From Blautia obeum ATCC 29174 (lineage in GTDB: Bacteria > Bacillota > Clostridia > Lachnospirales > Lachnospiraceae), in NCBI RefSeq assembly GCF_025147765.1, contig NZ_CP102265.1, positions 1,427,001 to 1,491,000 of the forward strand: a stretch of 64,000 bases of DNA. The letters run 5' to 3'. The notes under the pieces were generated by a model. That model did no database searches and was not told where the DNA came from. It saw nothing but the letters and a program-made list of their open reading frames with translations. Below are positions 51,118 through 60,348 of the stretch, piece by piece (positions within the stretch are counted from its first letter, which is position 1; each line of letters opens with the position of its first letter). A program made the position numbers and the translations under genes.

Positions 51118-52164
51118 ATGAAAAGATTAATTGATAAACTGCATCATGAACAGATGTTGACTGCAGAAGAGTTTCACCGACTTTTGGCGAATCGTTCAGA
51201 AGAGACAGACCAGTATGCACGGGAGCTGGCAAATCAGGTCCGGCAGGAAGTGTACGGAAATAAGATTTATGTACGTGGTCTGATCGAATTTACCAATTAC
51301 TGTAAAAATGACTGCTATTATTGTGGAATCCGTCGGAGCAATCAGAATGCACAGCGTTACAGACTGACGGAAGAAGATATTCTGGAATGCTGCAGGCAGG
51401 GATATGAGATTGGTTTTCGTACCTTTGTTCTACAGGGCGGCGAGGACGGCTTTTTTACAGATGACAGGATCGTACAGATCGTACGAAAGATTAAAGAACA
51501 ATATCCGGATTGCGCACTGACTCTTTCCATAGGAGAAAAATCAGAAGAAAGCTACCGTGCATACAGAGAGGCAGGGGCTGACAGGTATCTGTTACGACAT
51601 GAAACGGCTGATCCACGTCATTATATGCGGCTTCATCCGCTGGAAATGTCCGGAGAAAACCGCAAAAGCTGTCTTCGGATACTTAAGAAACTGGGCTATC
51701 AGACGGGAGCAGGATTCATGGTGGGTTCACCGTTACAGACAGTGGATGACCTCGTGGAAGACTTTTTGTTTCTGAAGGAGCTTGATCCGGAAATGGTTGG
51801 AATCGGGCCGTTTATTGCACATCAGGATACCCCATTTTGCAATGAAAGAAGTGGAACGCTGGATGATACACTGTTTTATCTTGCATTGTTGCGTCTGATG
51901 CTCCCGAATGTGCTGCTTCCTGCAACGACTGCCCTTGGGACGATTCATCCAAGAGGAAGAGAAATGGGTGTCTTGTCAGGTGCCAATGTTGTGATGCCGA
52001 ATCTTTCTCCTGTTTCAGTCAGAAAAAAATACATGTTGTATGATGGAAAAATATGCACAGGTGACGAAGCTGCGGAATGCAGAATGTGTCTCAGCAGACG
52101 GATGGAGCGGATTGGCTGTGAAGTCGTTACAGACAGAGGAGACTACAAAAAAAGACTTGCATAA
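51118..52164 (+). CDS. hydE: [FeFe] hydrogenase H-cluster radical SAM maturase HydE
   Basis: The 348-residue protein is a radical SAM enzyme with CKNDCYYCGIR (C62, C66, C69) binding the cluster, LQGGEDGFFTDD, and a C-terminal pattern (LPATTALGTI, GANVVMPNLSP, ECRMC) found in HydE. HydE makes the precursor of the H-cluster ligand. No hydrogenase, HydF or HydG gene is in the window. GGAG precedes the ATG at 51118. It lies 22 bp after hyuA on the same strand, so it may be read through from that promoter. Confidence 0.9.
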   Translation: MKRLIDKLHHEQMLTAEEFHRLLANRSEETDQYARELANQVRQEVYGNKIYVRGLIEFTNYCKNDCYYCGIRRSNQNAQRYRLTEEDILECCRQGYEIGFRTFVLQGGEDGFFTDDRIVQIVRKIKEQYPDCALTLSIGEKSEESYRAYREAGADRYLLRHETADPRHYMRLHPLEMSGENRKSCLRILKKLGYQTGAGFMVGSPLQTVDDLVEDFLFLKELDPEMVGIGPFIAHQDTPFCNERSGTLDDTLFYLALLRLMLPNVLLPATTALGTIHPRGREMGVLSGANVVMPNLSPVSVRKKYMLYDGKICTGDEAAECRMCLSRRMERIGCEVVTDRGDYKKRLA

Positions 52165-52226
52165 TATAGCGGAATTGGGGTATAGTGTTGATAGGCTTAT
52201 GCGTTATAAAGGAGGAAATTATTTCT

Positions 52227-52691
52227 ATGAAGAAATCCAGATTACTGATCGTGCTGGCCGGATTGGCTGTTGTGGCATCCGGATGTGGATATAGCACGGG
52301 AGGAGAAGACTCTACTGTGACTGTGATTGAAGCAACTCCGACACCAACCCCGGAACCTACACCAGAAGTAACCCCGACTCCGGAAGCAACACCAACTCCG
52401 GCGGTAGAAATGGCTCAGACAGCAAGTGGTGTGAATATCATAAAACAAAGCGGAACTTATTATGCTGTAGAGGGTGTAAACATACGCTCTGACTGCAGTA
52501 CAGATGCGGATATCATTACAGGAACACTTGTTGGACAGCAGCTGACCAGTACAGGTGTGAGCGAAGATGGACAATGGGTAGAGGTGAGCATCAATGACCA
52601 GACAGGTTATGTGAATGCACAGTATGTATCTACAGAAGCTCCGGCAGGAGCTGCCACTGCAGATGCAGCAGCACAGACCACAGCCCAGTAG
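52227..52691 (+). CDS. SH3-domain lipoprotein
   Basis: The 154-residue protein has a lipoprotein signal (VLAGLAVVASGC), a repeating Pro/Thr/Glu linker (TPTPEPTPEVTPTPEAT), and a bacterial SH3 domain (residues ~75-140: YYAVEGVNIRSDCSTDADII..WVEVSINDQTGYV, shown in part). It should sit on the outer face of the membrane and bind the cell wall. AAAGGAGG precedes the ATG at 52227. A strong terminator follows. Confidence 0.88.
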   Translation: MKKSRLLIVLAGLAVVASGCGYSTGGEDSTVTVIEATPTPTPEPTPEVTPTPEATPTPAVEMAQTASGVNIIKQSGTYYAVEGVNIRSDCSTDADIITGTLVGQQLTSTGVSEDGQWVEVSINDQTGYVNAQYVSTEAPAGAATADAAAQTTAQ

Positions 52692-52709
52692 TAAGATATT
52701 TTACAAAAA

Positions 52710-52743
52710 AGCTGAACTTCAGATCAGAAGTTCAGCTTTTTTT
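52710..52743. terminator. Intrinsic terminator between the SH3 lipoprotein gene and luxS
   Basis: GCTGAACTT pairs with AAGTTCAGC around an 8-nt loop, with seven T on the plus strand and an A-run on the other side, so it works both ways. Confidence 0.88.
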
Positions 52744-52770
52744 ATGTTACTAAGTAACGATATTGAAAGA

Positions 52771-53250
52771 TTATTCCGGATAAGTCAGACGTTCTGGCCT
52801 GATATCGTAAAGAACATTTTTCAGATATTTGTCAGCAAGATATTTTGCCATACCGAGATTCATATCCAGATAATTGCCGCAGTCCTTTGCGGAAGCACCC
52901 GGAATCTCACCTTCAAAATCCCGGATGAATTCAAACATCTCAGTCATGAGAGGGACGATATCTTTGGATTCATAATCGCCTGCCAGCAGAAGATAGTTTC
53001 CAGTGCGGCAGCCCATCGGACCCCAGTAAATTACTTTTGGACCGAATTCAGCATGATTGCGGAGAAACGTAGCTGCCAGATGTTCCATAGCGTGGAGTTC
53101 GGCTGTGTTCATGACTGGTTCCTCATTTGGGGAAGTCATGCGGATATCGAAAGTTGTAATGACCTGATCGCCGAGGTAATCTTTACGGGAAACGTAAATG
53201 CCAGGCTGCAGCTTGATGTGGTCTATGGTAAAACTTGCAATTTTTTTCAT
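52771..53250 (-). CDS. luxS: S-ribosylhomocysteine lyase (AI-2 synthase)
   Basis: The 159-residue protein carries the LuxS motif ELHAMEHLAATFLRN (H53, E56, H57), the catalytic cysteine C81 in GPMGCRTG, and a later zinc-binding cysteine in AKDCGNYL. It cleaves S-ribosylhomocysteine to homocysteine and the AI-2 precursor. AAAGGA precedes the ATG at 53250; an upstream in-frame ATG lies in the promoter region. It diverges from the cyclophilin gene. Confidence 0.96.
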   Translation of the reverse strand: MKKIASFTIDHIKLQPGIYVSRKDYLGDQVITTFDIRMTSPNEEPVMNTAELHAMEHLAATFLRNHAEFGPKVIYWGPMGCRTGNYLLLAGDYESKDIVPLMTEMFEFIRDFEGEIPGASAKDCGNYLDMNLGMAKYLADKYLKNVLYDIRPERLTYPE

Positions 53251-53281
53251 AATAAAAGTCCTTTCTGCTTTTTTGTTTCTT

Positions 53282-53310
53282 ATTGTAGCAGAGCTGAACG
53301 TCTGATACAA
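53282..53310 (-). promoter_or_regulatory. Promoter of luxS
   Basis: On the minus strand TTGTAT and TACAAT are 17 bp apart, about 30 bp before the start. Confidence 0.6.
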
Positions 53311-53318
53311 GTCAGGAT

Positions 53319-53347
53319 TTGACTTTAAGTTTATGGGGTGTTACACT
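53319..53347 (+). promoter_or_regulatory. Promoter of the cyclophilin gene
   Basis: TTGACT and TACACT are 17 bp apart, back to back with the luxS promoter. Confidence 0.62.
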
Positions 53348-53419
53348 GTGAATACTATCAGAAAAAAGATGTTGCTGGGAACGAAGTGAACAGTAACAAA
53401 AAGACAGGAGGAACAGAAC

Positions 53420-54181
53420 ATGAAATCCAGAATTCTGGCAGTGCTTTTTGCCGTTGTGCTGACAGCAGGTACACTTGCAGGATGTGGCAGCAGCAAGAAA
53501 GCAGATGATACAAAAACAGAAACTACAGATGAAAAATCAGAAGATAAAGCTTCTTCTGATGAAGATACGAAAGATGTAAATGTGGCAAGCGAAGAAGAAG
53601 CGGAAGAGGCCGGCTTCAGTGACGGTACTGATACAGATGGTGCGACTGTGGAAAATACAGTGCTTGATACCAGCCAGGAGCTGACAGGAATCCACCATGC
53701 GGATATCAGCATCCGTGATTATGGGGACATTAAAGTGGAACTCGATGCCGATACAGCACCGGTCACCGTTACCAATTTCGTGAAACTGGCACAGGAAGGT
53801 TTTTATGACGGACTTACGTTCTGGCGTATTATGGATGGCTTTATGATGCAGGGTGGGGACCCGAAAGGAAATGGTACCGGAGGATCCGGAGAGACTATTA
53901 AGGGAGAATTCTCAAGTAATGGTGTAAAGAATGATATTTCTCATGTGAGAGGAACCATTTCCATGGCAAGATCTACGGATCCGGACAGCGCAAGTTCACA
54001 GTTTTTTATCGTCCAGTCAGACAGTACTTTCCTGGATGGCGATTACGCAGCATTTGGTAAAGTGACAGAAGGTATGGATATCGTTGATGAAATCTGCAAA
54101 AATGCCAACCCAACGGATGATAATGGAACAATCAAAGCAGACGAACAGCCGGTGATCGACAGCATTCAGATCACAGACTGA
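53420..54181 (+). CDS. Cyclophilin-type peptidyl-prolyl isomerase lipoprotein
   Basis: The 253-residue protein has a lipoprotein signal ending LAGC (C22), an acidic Lys/Asp/Glu-rich linker (residues ~25-75) and a cyclophilin domain with FYDGLTFWRIMDGFMMQGG and SSQFFIV. It should help fold secreted proteins at the outer face of the membrane. AGGAGG precedes the ATG. A bidirectional terminator follows. Confidence 0.92.
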   Translation: MKSRILAVLFAVVLTAGTLAGCGSSKKADDTKTETTDEKSEDKASSDEDTKDVNVASEEEAEEAGFSDGTDTDGATVENTVLDTSQELTGIHHADISIRDYGDIKVELDADTAPVTVTNFVKLAQEGFYDGLTFWRIMDGFMMQGGDPKGNGTGGSGETIKGEFSSNGVKNDISHVRGTISMARSTDPDSASSQFFIVQSDSTFLDGDYAAFGKVTEGMDIVDEICKNANPTDDNGTIKADEQPVIDSIQITD

Positions 54182-54207
54182 TAAAATAAAAATTTTATGT
54201 AACGTAA

Positions 54208-54250
54208 AAAAGACCGATGCAGCGTGAGGTGTGCGACATCGGTCTTTTAC
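54208..54250. terminator. Bidirectional intrinsic terminator
   Basis: AAGACCGATG pairs with CATCGGTCTT around a 17-nt loop, with A/T tracts on both sides, between convergent genes. Confidence 0.82.
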
Positions 54251-54277
54251 TTTGCAATAAAACATAGCGGACCTGTT

Positions 54278-54841
54278 TTACTGACGAATGATCAGAACCG
54301 GAATTGGCGGGTTGTTCGGACGGTTATAATAGTCACTGCGGATGACCAGATATTTATGTGGATTCAGTTCTTTTAACCAGGCAAGGACAGCATTACGTTC
54401 CTCAAAACCGGAATCACCACCACTGTAGATGCAGAGTGAGATCAGCCCGCCTTTTTGCAGAAGGTCCAGGCTTTTGGAAAGTGCGGCAATGCTGGTATCG
54501 GCGTGGGTTGCTTTGGTGTGGTCCCCACCCGGCAGATATCCAAGATTAAAGGTAATGCAGCTGACAGTACCCGGATCGACATAGTGCTCTATATTGGTGT
54601 GCGATTCCAGAAGAAGGGTATAATTCTGGGGTGCATCTGCTTCCATGAGCCTTTTACGTGTATTGATAAGTGCCTCTTCCTGAATATCAAAAGCAAAAAC
54701 ATGTCCGTCTTTTCCACAGAGAGAACTGAGAAGAAGCGTATCATTCCCATTTCCCATGGTTGCATCTATACAGATATCTCCGGGCTGGACCTGTTCTCTG
54801 ATAAAACGTGCACACCATCCTGTGATTTGAACTGCTTTCAT
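54278..54841 (-). CDS. mnmM: MnmM/YtqB-type class I methyltransferase
   Basis: The 187-residue protein has a SAM-binding motif ICIDATMGNGNDTLLL and FAFDIQEEAL, TFNLGYLPGGDHT and a C-terminal YYNRPNNPPIPVLI, as in YtqB, which methylates the wobble uridine side chain of tRNA in Firmicutes (MnmM). It was formerly annotated as an rRNA methylase. It converges on the cyclophilin gene. Confidence 0.86.
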   Translation of the reverse strand: MKAVQITGWCARFIREQVQPGDICIDATMGNGNDTLLLSSLCGKDGHVFAFDIQEEALINTRKRLMEADAPQNYTLLLESHTNIEHYVDPGTVSCITFNLGYLPGGDHTKATHADTSIAALSKSLDLLQKGGLISLCIYSGGDSGFEERNAVLAWLKELNPHKYLVIRSDYYNRPNNPPIPVLIIRQ

Positions 54842-54972
54842 ATTGACCTCCTATCCTTTTATGGCCTTTTTGTGGAAAATAAAAAATTCTTTTTATTACA
54901 GATTACTATAGTACAGATTTTCATAGGGTTCAACAAAATGCTGTACAAAAAGTCAAACACTGGAAAAATACG

Positions 54973-55000
54973 TTGCAATTACAGAAGAGACTGTTATAAT
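54973..55000 (+). promoter_or_regulatory. Promoter of coaBC
   Basis: TTGCAA and a perfect TATAAT are 16 bp apart, 46 bp before the start codon. Confidence 0.6.
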
Positions 55001-55046
55001 AAAACAGATGCAGGCACAGCATTGTCTGCCAGAGGAGGAGTACGAT

Positions 55047-56255
55047 ATGTTAAAAGGCAAAACAGTTCTTCTGGGAGTGACCGGAAGTATTGCGGCATAT
55101 AAGATTGCGTATCTTGCAAGCGCACTGAAGAAGCTTCACGCGCAGGTACATGTACTGATGACGCAGAATGCTACGAATTTTATCAATCCAATTACTTTTG
55201 AAACTCTTACCGGAAATAAATGTCTGGTAGATACCTTTGACAGAAATTTTCAGTTCAGTGTAGAACATGTTTCCATCGCAAAGCAGGCGGATGTGGTGAT
55301 GATCGCACCGGCAAGCGCAAATGTGATCGGCAAACTGGCGCATGGAATTGCAGATGATATGCTGACGACTACGATCATGGCGTGTAAATGTAAAAAGATC
55401 GTTTCACCTGCTATGAATACAAATATGTACGAAAACCCGATCGTTCAGGATAATCTCGCTATTTTGCAGCATTATGGTTATGAAGTGATCGAGCCGGCCA
55501 GTGGTTATCTGGCATGTGGCGATACAGGAGCCGGAAAGATGCCGGAACCGGAGATGCTTCTGGACTATATCCTGAGAGAAATTGCAAAAGAAAAAGATCT
55601 CCTTGGCCGTAAAGTCCTTGTGACTGCCGGACCGACACAGGAGGCAATCGATCCTGTACGCTATATTACGAATCATTCTTCCGGAAAGATGGGATATGCA
55701 CTGGCAAAAGCAGCTATGCTCCGTGGGGCGGATGTAACACTGGTCAGCGGACCATGTGCAATCGAACCGCCACCGTTTGTAAAGCTTGTTCCGGTAGTGA
55801 CGGCAAAGGAAATGTTTGATGCAGTTACTTCTGTAAGCTTTGAGCAGGACATTATCATTAAAGCAGCAGCAGTCGCTGACTATCGTCCGGCCAATGTCTA
55901 TGAGGACAAGGTAAAGAAGCATGAGGAACAGATGAGTATAAAACTGGAAAAGACAGACGATATCCTGGGATATCTGGGAGAACATCGTCTGCCGGGACAG
56001 TTTCTGTGTGGATTTTCAATGGAAACCCAGAATATGCTTGGTAATTCCAGAGCAAAACTTGGAAAAAAACATCTGGATATGGTTGCTGCCAATAATCTGA
56101 AGGTGGCAGGTGCCGGATTCCAGGGGGATACCAATGTTCTGACTCTGATTACACAGGATGAAGACGTATCACTCCAGCTTATGAGCAAGGAGGATGCAGC
56201 CAATGTCATCCTGGATAAAATTCTCTCTATTCAGAAAGAAAGGGAGGAACAGTAA
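55047..56255 (+). CDS. coaBC: Bifunctional phosphopantothenoylcysteine decarboxylase / synthetase
   Basis: The 402-residue protein has the CoaC part (VLLGVTGSIAAYK, the histidine in SVEHVSIA, PAMNTNMYENP) and the CoaB part (GPTQEAIDPVRYITNHSSG, IIKAAAVADYRP). It carries out two successive steps from 4'-phosphopantothenate to phosphopantetheine in coenzyme A synthesis. GGAGGAG precedes the ATG at 55047. The next genes, a pantothenate-type ECF transporter subunit and pantothenate kinase, make a vitamin B5 uptake and CoA operon. Confidence 0.95.
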   Translation: MLKGKTVLLGVTGSIAAYKIAYLASALKKLHAQVHVLMTQNATNFINPITFETLTGNKCLVDTFDRNFQFSVEHVSIAKQADVVMIAPASANVIGKLAHGIADDMLTTTIMACKCKKIVSPAMNTNMYENPIVQDNLAILQHYGYEVIEPASGYLACGDTGAGKMPEPEMLLDYILREIAKEKDLLGRKVLVTAGPTQEAIDPVRYITNHSSGKMGYALAKAAMLRGADVTLVSGPCAIEPPPFVKLVPVVTAKEMFDAVTSVSFEQDIIIKAAAVADYRPANVYEDKVKKHEEQMSIKLEKTDDILGYLGEHRLPGQFLCGFSMETQNMLGNSRAKLGKKHLDMVAANNLKVAGAGFQGDTNVLTLITQDEDVSLQLMSKEDAANVILDKILSIQKEREEQ

Positions 56256-56352
56256 CCCGTTCACCAGGAAGCGGGTAAATAAAAACTTCATATGCCCGCA
56301 ATTCCGCACCGTATTGTATCCCGTGTAAGGGAACGATAACAAGGAGGAAAAC

Positions 56353-56991
56353 ATGAAAACAAAGAAATTTACCACATCACAGCTGACCATTCTGGGCCTT
56401 ATGGCAGGAATCCTTTTTCTGATGGCTTATACACCACTGGGATATCTGAATATCGGACCACTGGCAGTAACTTTTAACGTAATTCCAGTTGCAGTCTGCG
56501 CCATTGTACTTGGACCGACAGGCGGCGCAATCGCAGGAGCCGTTTTTGGACTGACCAGTTTTATGCAGGCAATAGGAATCGGCGGTGTAAGTGCCCTTGG
56601 ATCTGCTCTGTTTCAGATCAATCCGTTTATGACGGCGGTACAGTGTTTTGGACCGCGTATTCTTGATGGTATCTGTATTGGATTCATTTACAGAGCTGTT
56701 CACAAAAAGGCAAATACGTATGTATCCTGTGCTGTTACCGGATTCTTTTCTGCATTTTTGAATACACTGTTCTTTATGACTGCGCTGATTGTGATGTTTG
56801 GAAATACAGAGCTGATCAGGAATCTGATGGGAGGTCACAATATTATTGTTGGATGCTGTCTTATGGTTGGCGTTAATGCAATCAGTGAGATGGTTTCTTC
56901 TACAATCATCACTGCAGCTGTAGGAACCGCGCTTTCCAAAGCACACCTGATTCCGGCAGTCCAGATTGTAAAAACAGATACTGCAGCATAA
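56353..56991 (+). CDS. panT: ECF transporter substrate-binding subunit, probable pantothenate (PanT)
   Basis: The 212-residue protein is a hydrophobic S component with about six membrane segments; LTILGLMAGILFLM at the N-terminus fits the surface helix used to bind the ECF energy module. The setting between coaBC and coaX points to pantothenate. It needs shared ECF ATPase and EcfT subunits encoded elsewhere. GGAGG precedes the ATG. The 97-bp gap to coaBC holds a small ACCCG/CGGGT hairpin without a T-run. Confidence 0.8.
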   Translation: MKTKKFTTSQLTILGLMAGILFLMAYTPLGYLNIGPLAVTFNVIPVAVCAIVLGPTGGAIAGAVFGLTSFMQAIGIGGVSALGSALFQINPFMTAVQCFGPRILDGICIGFIYRAVHKKANTYVSCAVTGFFSAFLNTLFFMTALIVMFGNTELIRNLMGGHNIIVGCCLMVGVNAISEMVSSTIITAAVGTALSKAHLIPAVQIVKTDTAA

Positions 56992-57017
56992 AAATCCTAC
57001 AGACAGGAATGAGAAAT

Positions 57018-57785
57018 ATGATTTTAGCCATTGATATTGGAAATACCAACATAGTTGTTGGCTGTATTGATAAAGAAAAAATATATTTTACAGAACGTAT
57101 ATCCACGATACGGACGAAAACAGAACTGGAATATGCGATTGATATCAAAACAATTCTTGATATCCATCATATCAACCGTGCGGATATTGAAGGGGCAATT
57201 ATCTCTTCTGTTGTTCCTCAGATTACATCAGCAGCCAGACTGGCTGTACAGAAAATTCTCAAAAAGGATGCAATGATTCTTGGACCAGGAGTGAAGACCG
57301 GACTGAATATCATGTTGGACAATCCGGGAGAAATGGGAGCGGATCGTGTTGCAGATGCAGTTGCGGCACTGGCACAGTATCCGGTTCCGCTGGTCATCAT
57401 TGATATGGGAACAGCAACTACAATTTCTGTAGTGGATGATAAGAAACATTATATTGGCGGTATGATCATGCCAGGTGTGCAGATTTCACTGGATGCGCTG
57501 ACAACAAGAGCTTCTCAGCTGAGTGGAATCAGTATTGAAGAACCAAAGAAGATCATCGGCAAGAATACAGTAGACTGTATGAAGAGTGGAATTCTTTATG
57601 GCAATGCGGCAGCAGTGGACGGTATCATTGACAGAATCGAGGAAGAACTCGGACAGAAGGTTACCGTGATCGCAACCGGAGGCATGTCCAGAAAAATCAT
57701 TCCGCACTGTAAACGAAAGATGATTCTGGATGGAGATCTTCTCCTGAAAGGTCTGCAGATTGTTTACGAAAAAAATAAAGCATAA
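57018..57785 (+). CDS. coaX: Type III pantothenate kinase
   Basis: The protein (255 residues from this start) has the ASKHA-fold motifs DIGNTN, GADRVADAVAA, IDMGTATT and GGMIMPG. It phosphorylates pantothenate, the first committed step of CoA synthesis, and unlike type I kinases is not feedback inhibited. I prefer ATG 57018, since MILAIDIGNTN is the usual N-terminus and AGGA lies 9 nt upstream; ATG 57009 is possible. Confidence 0.93.
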   Translation: MILAIDIGNTNIVVGCIDKEKIYFTERISTIRTKTELEYAIDIKTILDIHHINRADIEGAIISSVVPQITSAARLAVQKILKKDAMILGPGVKTGLNIMLDNPGEMGADRVADAVAALAQYPVPLVIIDMGTATTISVVDDKKHYIGGMIMPGVQISLDALTTRASQLSGISIEEPKKIIGKNTVDCMKSGILYGNAAAVDGIIDRIEEELGQKVTVIATGGMSRKIIPHCKRKMILDGDLLLKGLQIVYEKNKA

Positions 57786-57786
57786 T

Positions 57787-57845
57787 AAAGCAGCTGTTTT
57801 TCTGAAAGAAACCTTGTGGTTTCCAGGGAAAACAGCTGCTTTTTG
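57787..57845. terminator. Bidirectional terminator after coaX
   Basis: AAAGCAGCTGTTTT pairs with AAAACAGCTGCTTT, with an inner AAACC/GGTTT hairpin; it separates the convergent coaX and rluD-like genes. Confidence 0.85.
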
Positions 57846-58727
57846 CTAAAAAGCATTGCTCATATCTTCGGGAACAGGTGCCATAAGGCACATGGGAGTT
57901 CCTGTGATCGGATGGCAAAATTTCAACTGCAGAGAATGCAGAGGCTGGCGTTTGAAAGTATCGTATACAGGATTATACAGATAATCAGCGGGGAGTGGAT
58001 GTCCAATATAACCCATGTGTACACGAATCTGATGTGTACGTCCGGTTTCGAGATGGATTTCAAGAAGTGAATGATTATTTTTTACTTCCAGCAGCTGATA
58101 ATGTGTGATGGCCGATTCCCCATTCTCAAAATCAATACGACGTTCGATTACAGAATCAGCTGCGCGGCTGATTGGTGCAGAAATCGTTCCGCTCTGGCGG
58201 GGAATTCCTTCAACAACGGCCAGATAGGTACGGCTTATCTGACGATTTCGCATCTGAACAGAAAGAATCGCGGCACTGAGTGCATTTTTTGCCAGGATCA
58301 GTGCACCGGAGGTATCACGGTCAAGCCGGTTGATACAACGAAAAGGACAAGATTCTCCTTTTGTTTCCAGATAAGCGGCAACTCCGTTGGCAAGTGTGTT
58401 GGTATAATTGCCAAGGGAAGGATGAACCGGCATATCGGCGGGTTTGTTTACTACCAGAATATCTTCGTCTTCATAGAGTACGGGAATGTTCAGAGGCGTT
58501 GGGAGGATGCCGTCGGCGGGAACGGTTTCGAGAAGACGGACTCGAAAATGATCACCGCAGGAAAGAACTGTCCGTCCGCCGGCTTTCTGTCCATTTAGAG
58601 AAAGTGCTTCTCTGTCAGCTTTCATTGCTGTGAGTATATGTCTGGAAAATCCCTGTTTACGCAGAAAATCCAGAACGATCATGCCTTCATCGGCAGCAGA
58701 AATAGTATAATTCAGAATACGTTCCAT
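57846..58727 (-). CDS. RluA/RluD-family pseudouridine synthase
   Basis: The 293-residue protein has an S4-like N-terminus (VLDFLRKQGFSRHILTAMK), the catalytic aspartate in INRLDRDTSGALILAKN, and LETGRTHQIRVHMGYIGHP. It modifies uridine in rRNA or tRNA; which site is unclear. The start at 58727 follows TGTGGAG. The usual HRLDRDTSG has asparagine in place of histidine, a minor change. Confidence 0.92.
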   Translation of the reverse strand: MERILNYTISAADEGMIVLDFLRKQGFSRHILTAMKADREALSLNGQKAGGRTVLSCGDHFRVRLLETVPADGILPTPLNIPVLYEDEDILVVNKPADMPVHPSLGNYTNTLANGVAAYLETKGESCPFRCINRLDRDTSGALILAKNALSAAILSVQMRNRQISRTYLAVVEGIPRQSGTISAPISRAADSVIERRIDFENGESAITHYQLLEVKNNHSLLEIHLETGRTHQIRVHMGYIGHPLPADYLYNPVYDTFKRQPLHSLQLKFCHPITGTPMCLMAPVPEDMSNAF

Positions 58728-58850
58728 TATATAACTCCACAATCATGTAAGATATATTTTACTGGAAGCCTATCACAGGAAGGATGGTCTGTCAAATATG
58801 AAATTGTCCCCAAAAAGCAATAGATTATGTAAAAAACTCAAGGAAAGTGA

Positions 58851-58879
58851 TTGCAATTACAGATTAAACAAAGTATGCT
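58851..58879 (+). promoter_or_regulatory. Candidate promoter of the PIG-L gene
   Basis: TTGCAA and TATGCT are 17 bp apart, 66 bp or more before the start. Confidence 0.45.
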
Positions 58880-58915
58880 ATAAATGTGGAATTTTATAGT
58901 AACTTTTTTACCATA

Positions 58916-58940
58916 ATGCTGGCAGTTGCTTTGCCAGCAT
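58916..58940 (+). other. Hairpin just upstream of the PIG-L start
   Basis: ATGCTGGCA pairs with TGCCAGCAT around a 7-nt loop, four bases before the first possible start. No T-run follows, so it is not a terminator; it may control initiation or stabilise the mRNA. Confidence 0.5.
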
Positions 58941-58944
58941 ATGA

Positions 58945-60324
58945 ATGCAAATGAAATTTGAAAGCGTGAATAAAATGAAAAGTAAAATGAAAAAAAGTCT
59001 ATTTGTAACATTGATCATTTGTGTATTGTTTGCGATGTCAGCACTGTCTGTACAGGCTGCCGGAAAGACCGGCTGGGTTCGCAAGGGAACGACTTATAAG
59101 TATAAAGTAAACAATACCTATGTAAAGAATGAAGTAAAAAAGATAAAGAAGTATTATTACTACTTCGATAAGAAGGGTGTCCGCAAAACCGGCTGGGTGA
59201 AGTACAAGAAGGACAGATATTATTTTGACAGGAAGACTGCACGTGCCTATACAGGAAAGAAAGCAGTCAATAACAAACTTTATATCTTTGGCAAAGATGG
59301 CAGACTTGTAAAGAAAAAAGGCCTTTACAAATATGGAAAAACACAGGTTTATATCAATAAAAACGGAAGCCTGGCAACCGGACTGGTAAAAATAAAAGGC
59401 AAATGGTACTGGTTTGAAAATAACGGAGTGCTTTCCAGAAAAAGCGGCATTCATAAATGGAAAAATAACACGTACTATTTGAATAAAGGCCGGTTTGTGA
59501 CAGGATGGGCAACTGTTGGCAGCAATAAGTATTATTTTGGCGCAGATGGCAAAATGGTCACAAATAAATATATACAGACCAGTGGACAGACTTACTATGT
59601 GGATGCCAGCGGGCGTATGAAGAAGAACTGCTGGTATAACGGACAGTACTTTAACAACAAAGGTCAGCTGGAAAAGAATGCGACAAAATATGATTCTGAG
59701 ACAACAGAAGGCCAGGTCACCAAAGAAATGCTGGATGAACTTCCTCTGTCCAACTGTACGAAACTTATGGTGGTTGCACATCCGGACGATGAGACTCTGT
59801 GGGGTGGCGCACATCTGACAGAAGGCGGCTGGTTTGTTGTATGTCTGACAAACGGTTATAATGAAGTGCGGAAGAATGAGTTTTATGAGGTGATAAAAGA
59901 GTCAGGAAATGTTGGATTGATTTTGAAATATCCGGATCTGGTGGGAGGAAAGAGATCTGACTGGGCAACTTCAAAACCACAGATTGCGAAAGATCTGGAT
60001 CTCCTTATGAAATATAAGCACTGGGGAATGGTTGCAACACATAATCCGGATGGTGAATATGGACATATCCATCACAAGATGACAAGTAGATTAATGACTG
60101 AGAGTTATTATAAAAATTGCTGGGGAAATAACTTATATTATTTCGAAAGATATTACAGTGCAAGAAGACTTCCGGGTGTGGAAGCTTCACTGAGAAAAGT
60201 TCCACAGAGCAGTGTTGACAAAAAAGTAGAATTGCTGAAAATTTATAAATCTCAGAGTCATGTGGTTGATGAACATATACATCTGGCATCATATGAGGAT
60301 TGGATAAGAGCAAGTGAGTGGTAA
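58945..60324 (+). CDS. Secreted PIG-L family deacetylase with cell wall-binding repeats
   Basis: The protein (459 residues from this start) has a signal peptide (LFVTLIICVLFAMSALSVQA), about seven glucan/choline-binding-type repeats rich in Gly, Trp and Tyr (residues ~40-250, e.g. KTGWVKYKKDRYYFD), and a C-terminal PIG-L domain with VVAHPDDETLWGG and the HIHHK metal motif. PIG-L enzymes remove acetyl groups from N-acetylglucosamine-type sugars with zinc. It should act on the cell surface. The exact start is uncertain: ATG 58945, 58951, 58975 or 58987; the one at 58975 gives the most typical signal peptide. The net charge of the repeats is very basic. Confidence 0.87.
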   Translation: MQMKFESVNKMKSKMKKSLFVTLIICVLFAMSALSVQAAGKTGWVRKGTTYKYKVNNTYVKNEVKKIKKYYYYFDKKGVRKTGWVKYKKDRYYFDRKTARAYTGKKAVNNKLYIFGKDGRLVKKKGLYKYGKTQVYINKNGSLATGLVKIKGKWYWFENNGVLSRKSGIHKWKNNTYYLNKGRFVTGWATVGSNKYYFGADGKMVTNKYIQTSGQTYYVDASGRMKKNCWYNGQYFNNKGQLEKNATKYDSETTEGQVTKEMLDELPLSNCTKLMVVAHPDDETLWGGAHLTEGGWFVVCLTNGYNEVRKNEFYEVIKESGNVGLILKYPDLVGGKRSDWATSKPQIAKDLDLLMKYKHWGMVATHNPDGEYGHIHHKMTSRLMTESYYKNCWGNNLYYFERYYSARRLPGVEASLRKVPQSSVDKKVELLKIYKSQSHVVDEHIHLASYEDWIRASEW

Positions 60325-60348
60325 ATAAAACAGAATGGAGATTTTTAG

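Noticed and set aside
49722..52164. A hydrogenase locus suggested by the names hydA and hydE
   Set aside because: The first gene is a hydantoinase/dihydropyrimidinase, not a hydrogenase; only HydE belongs to hydrogenase maturation.
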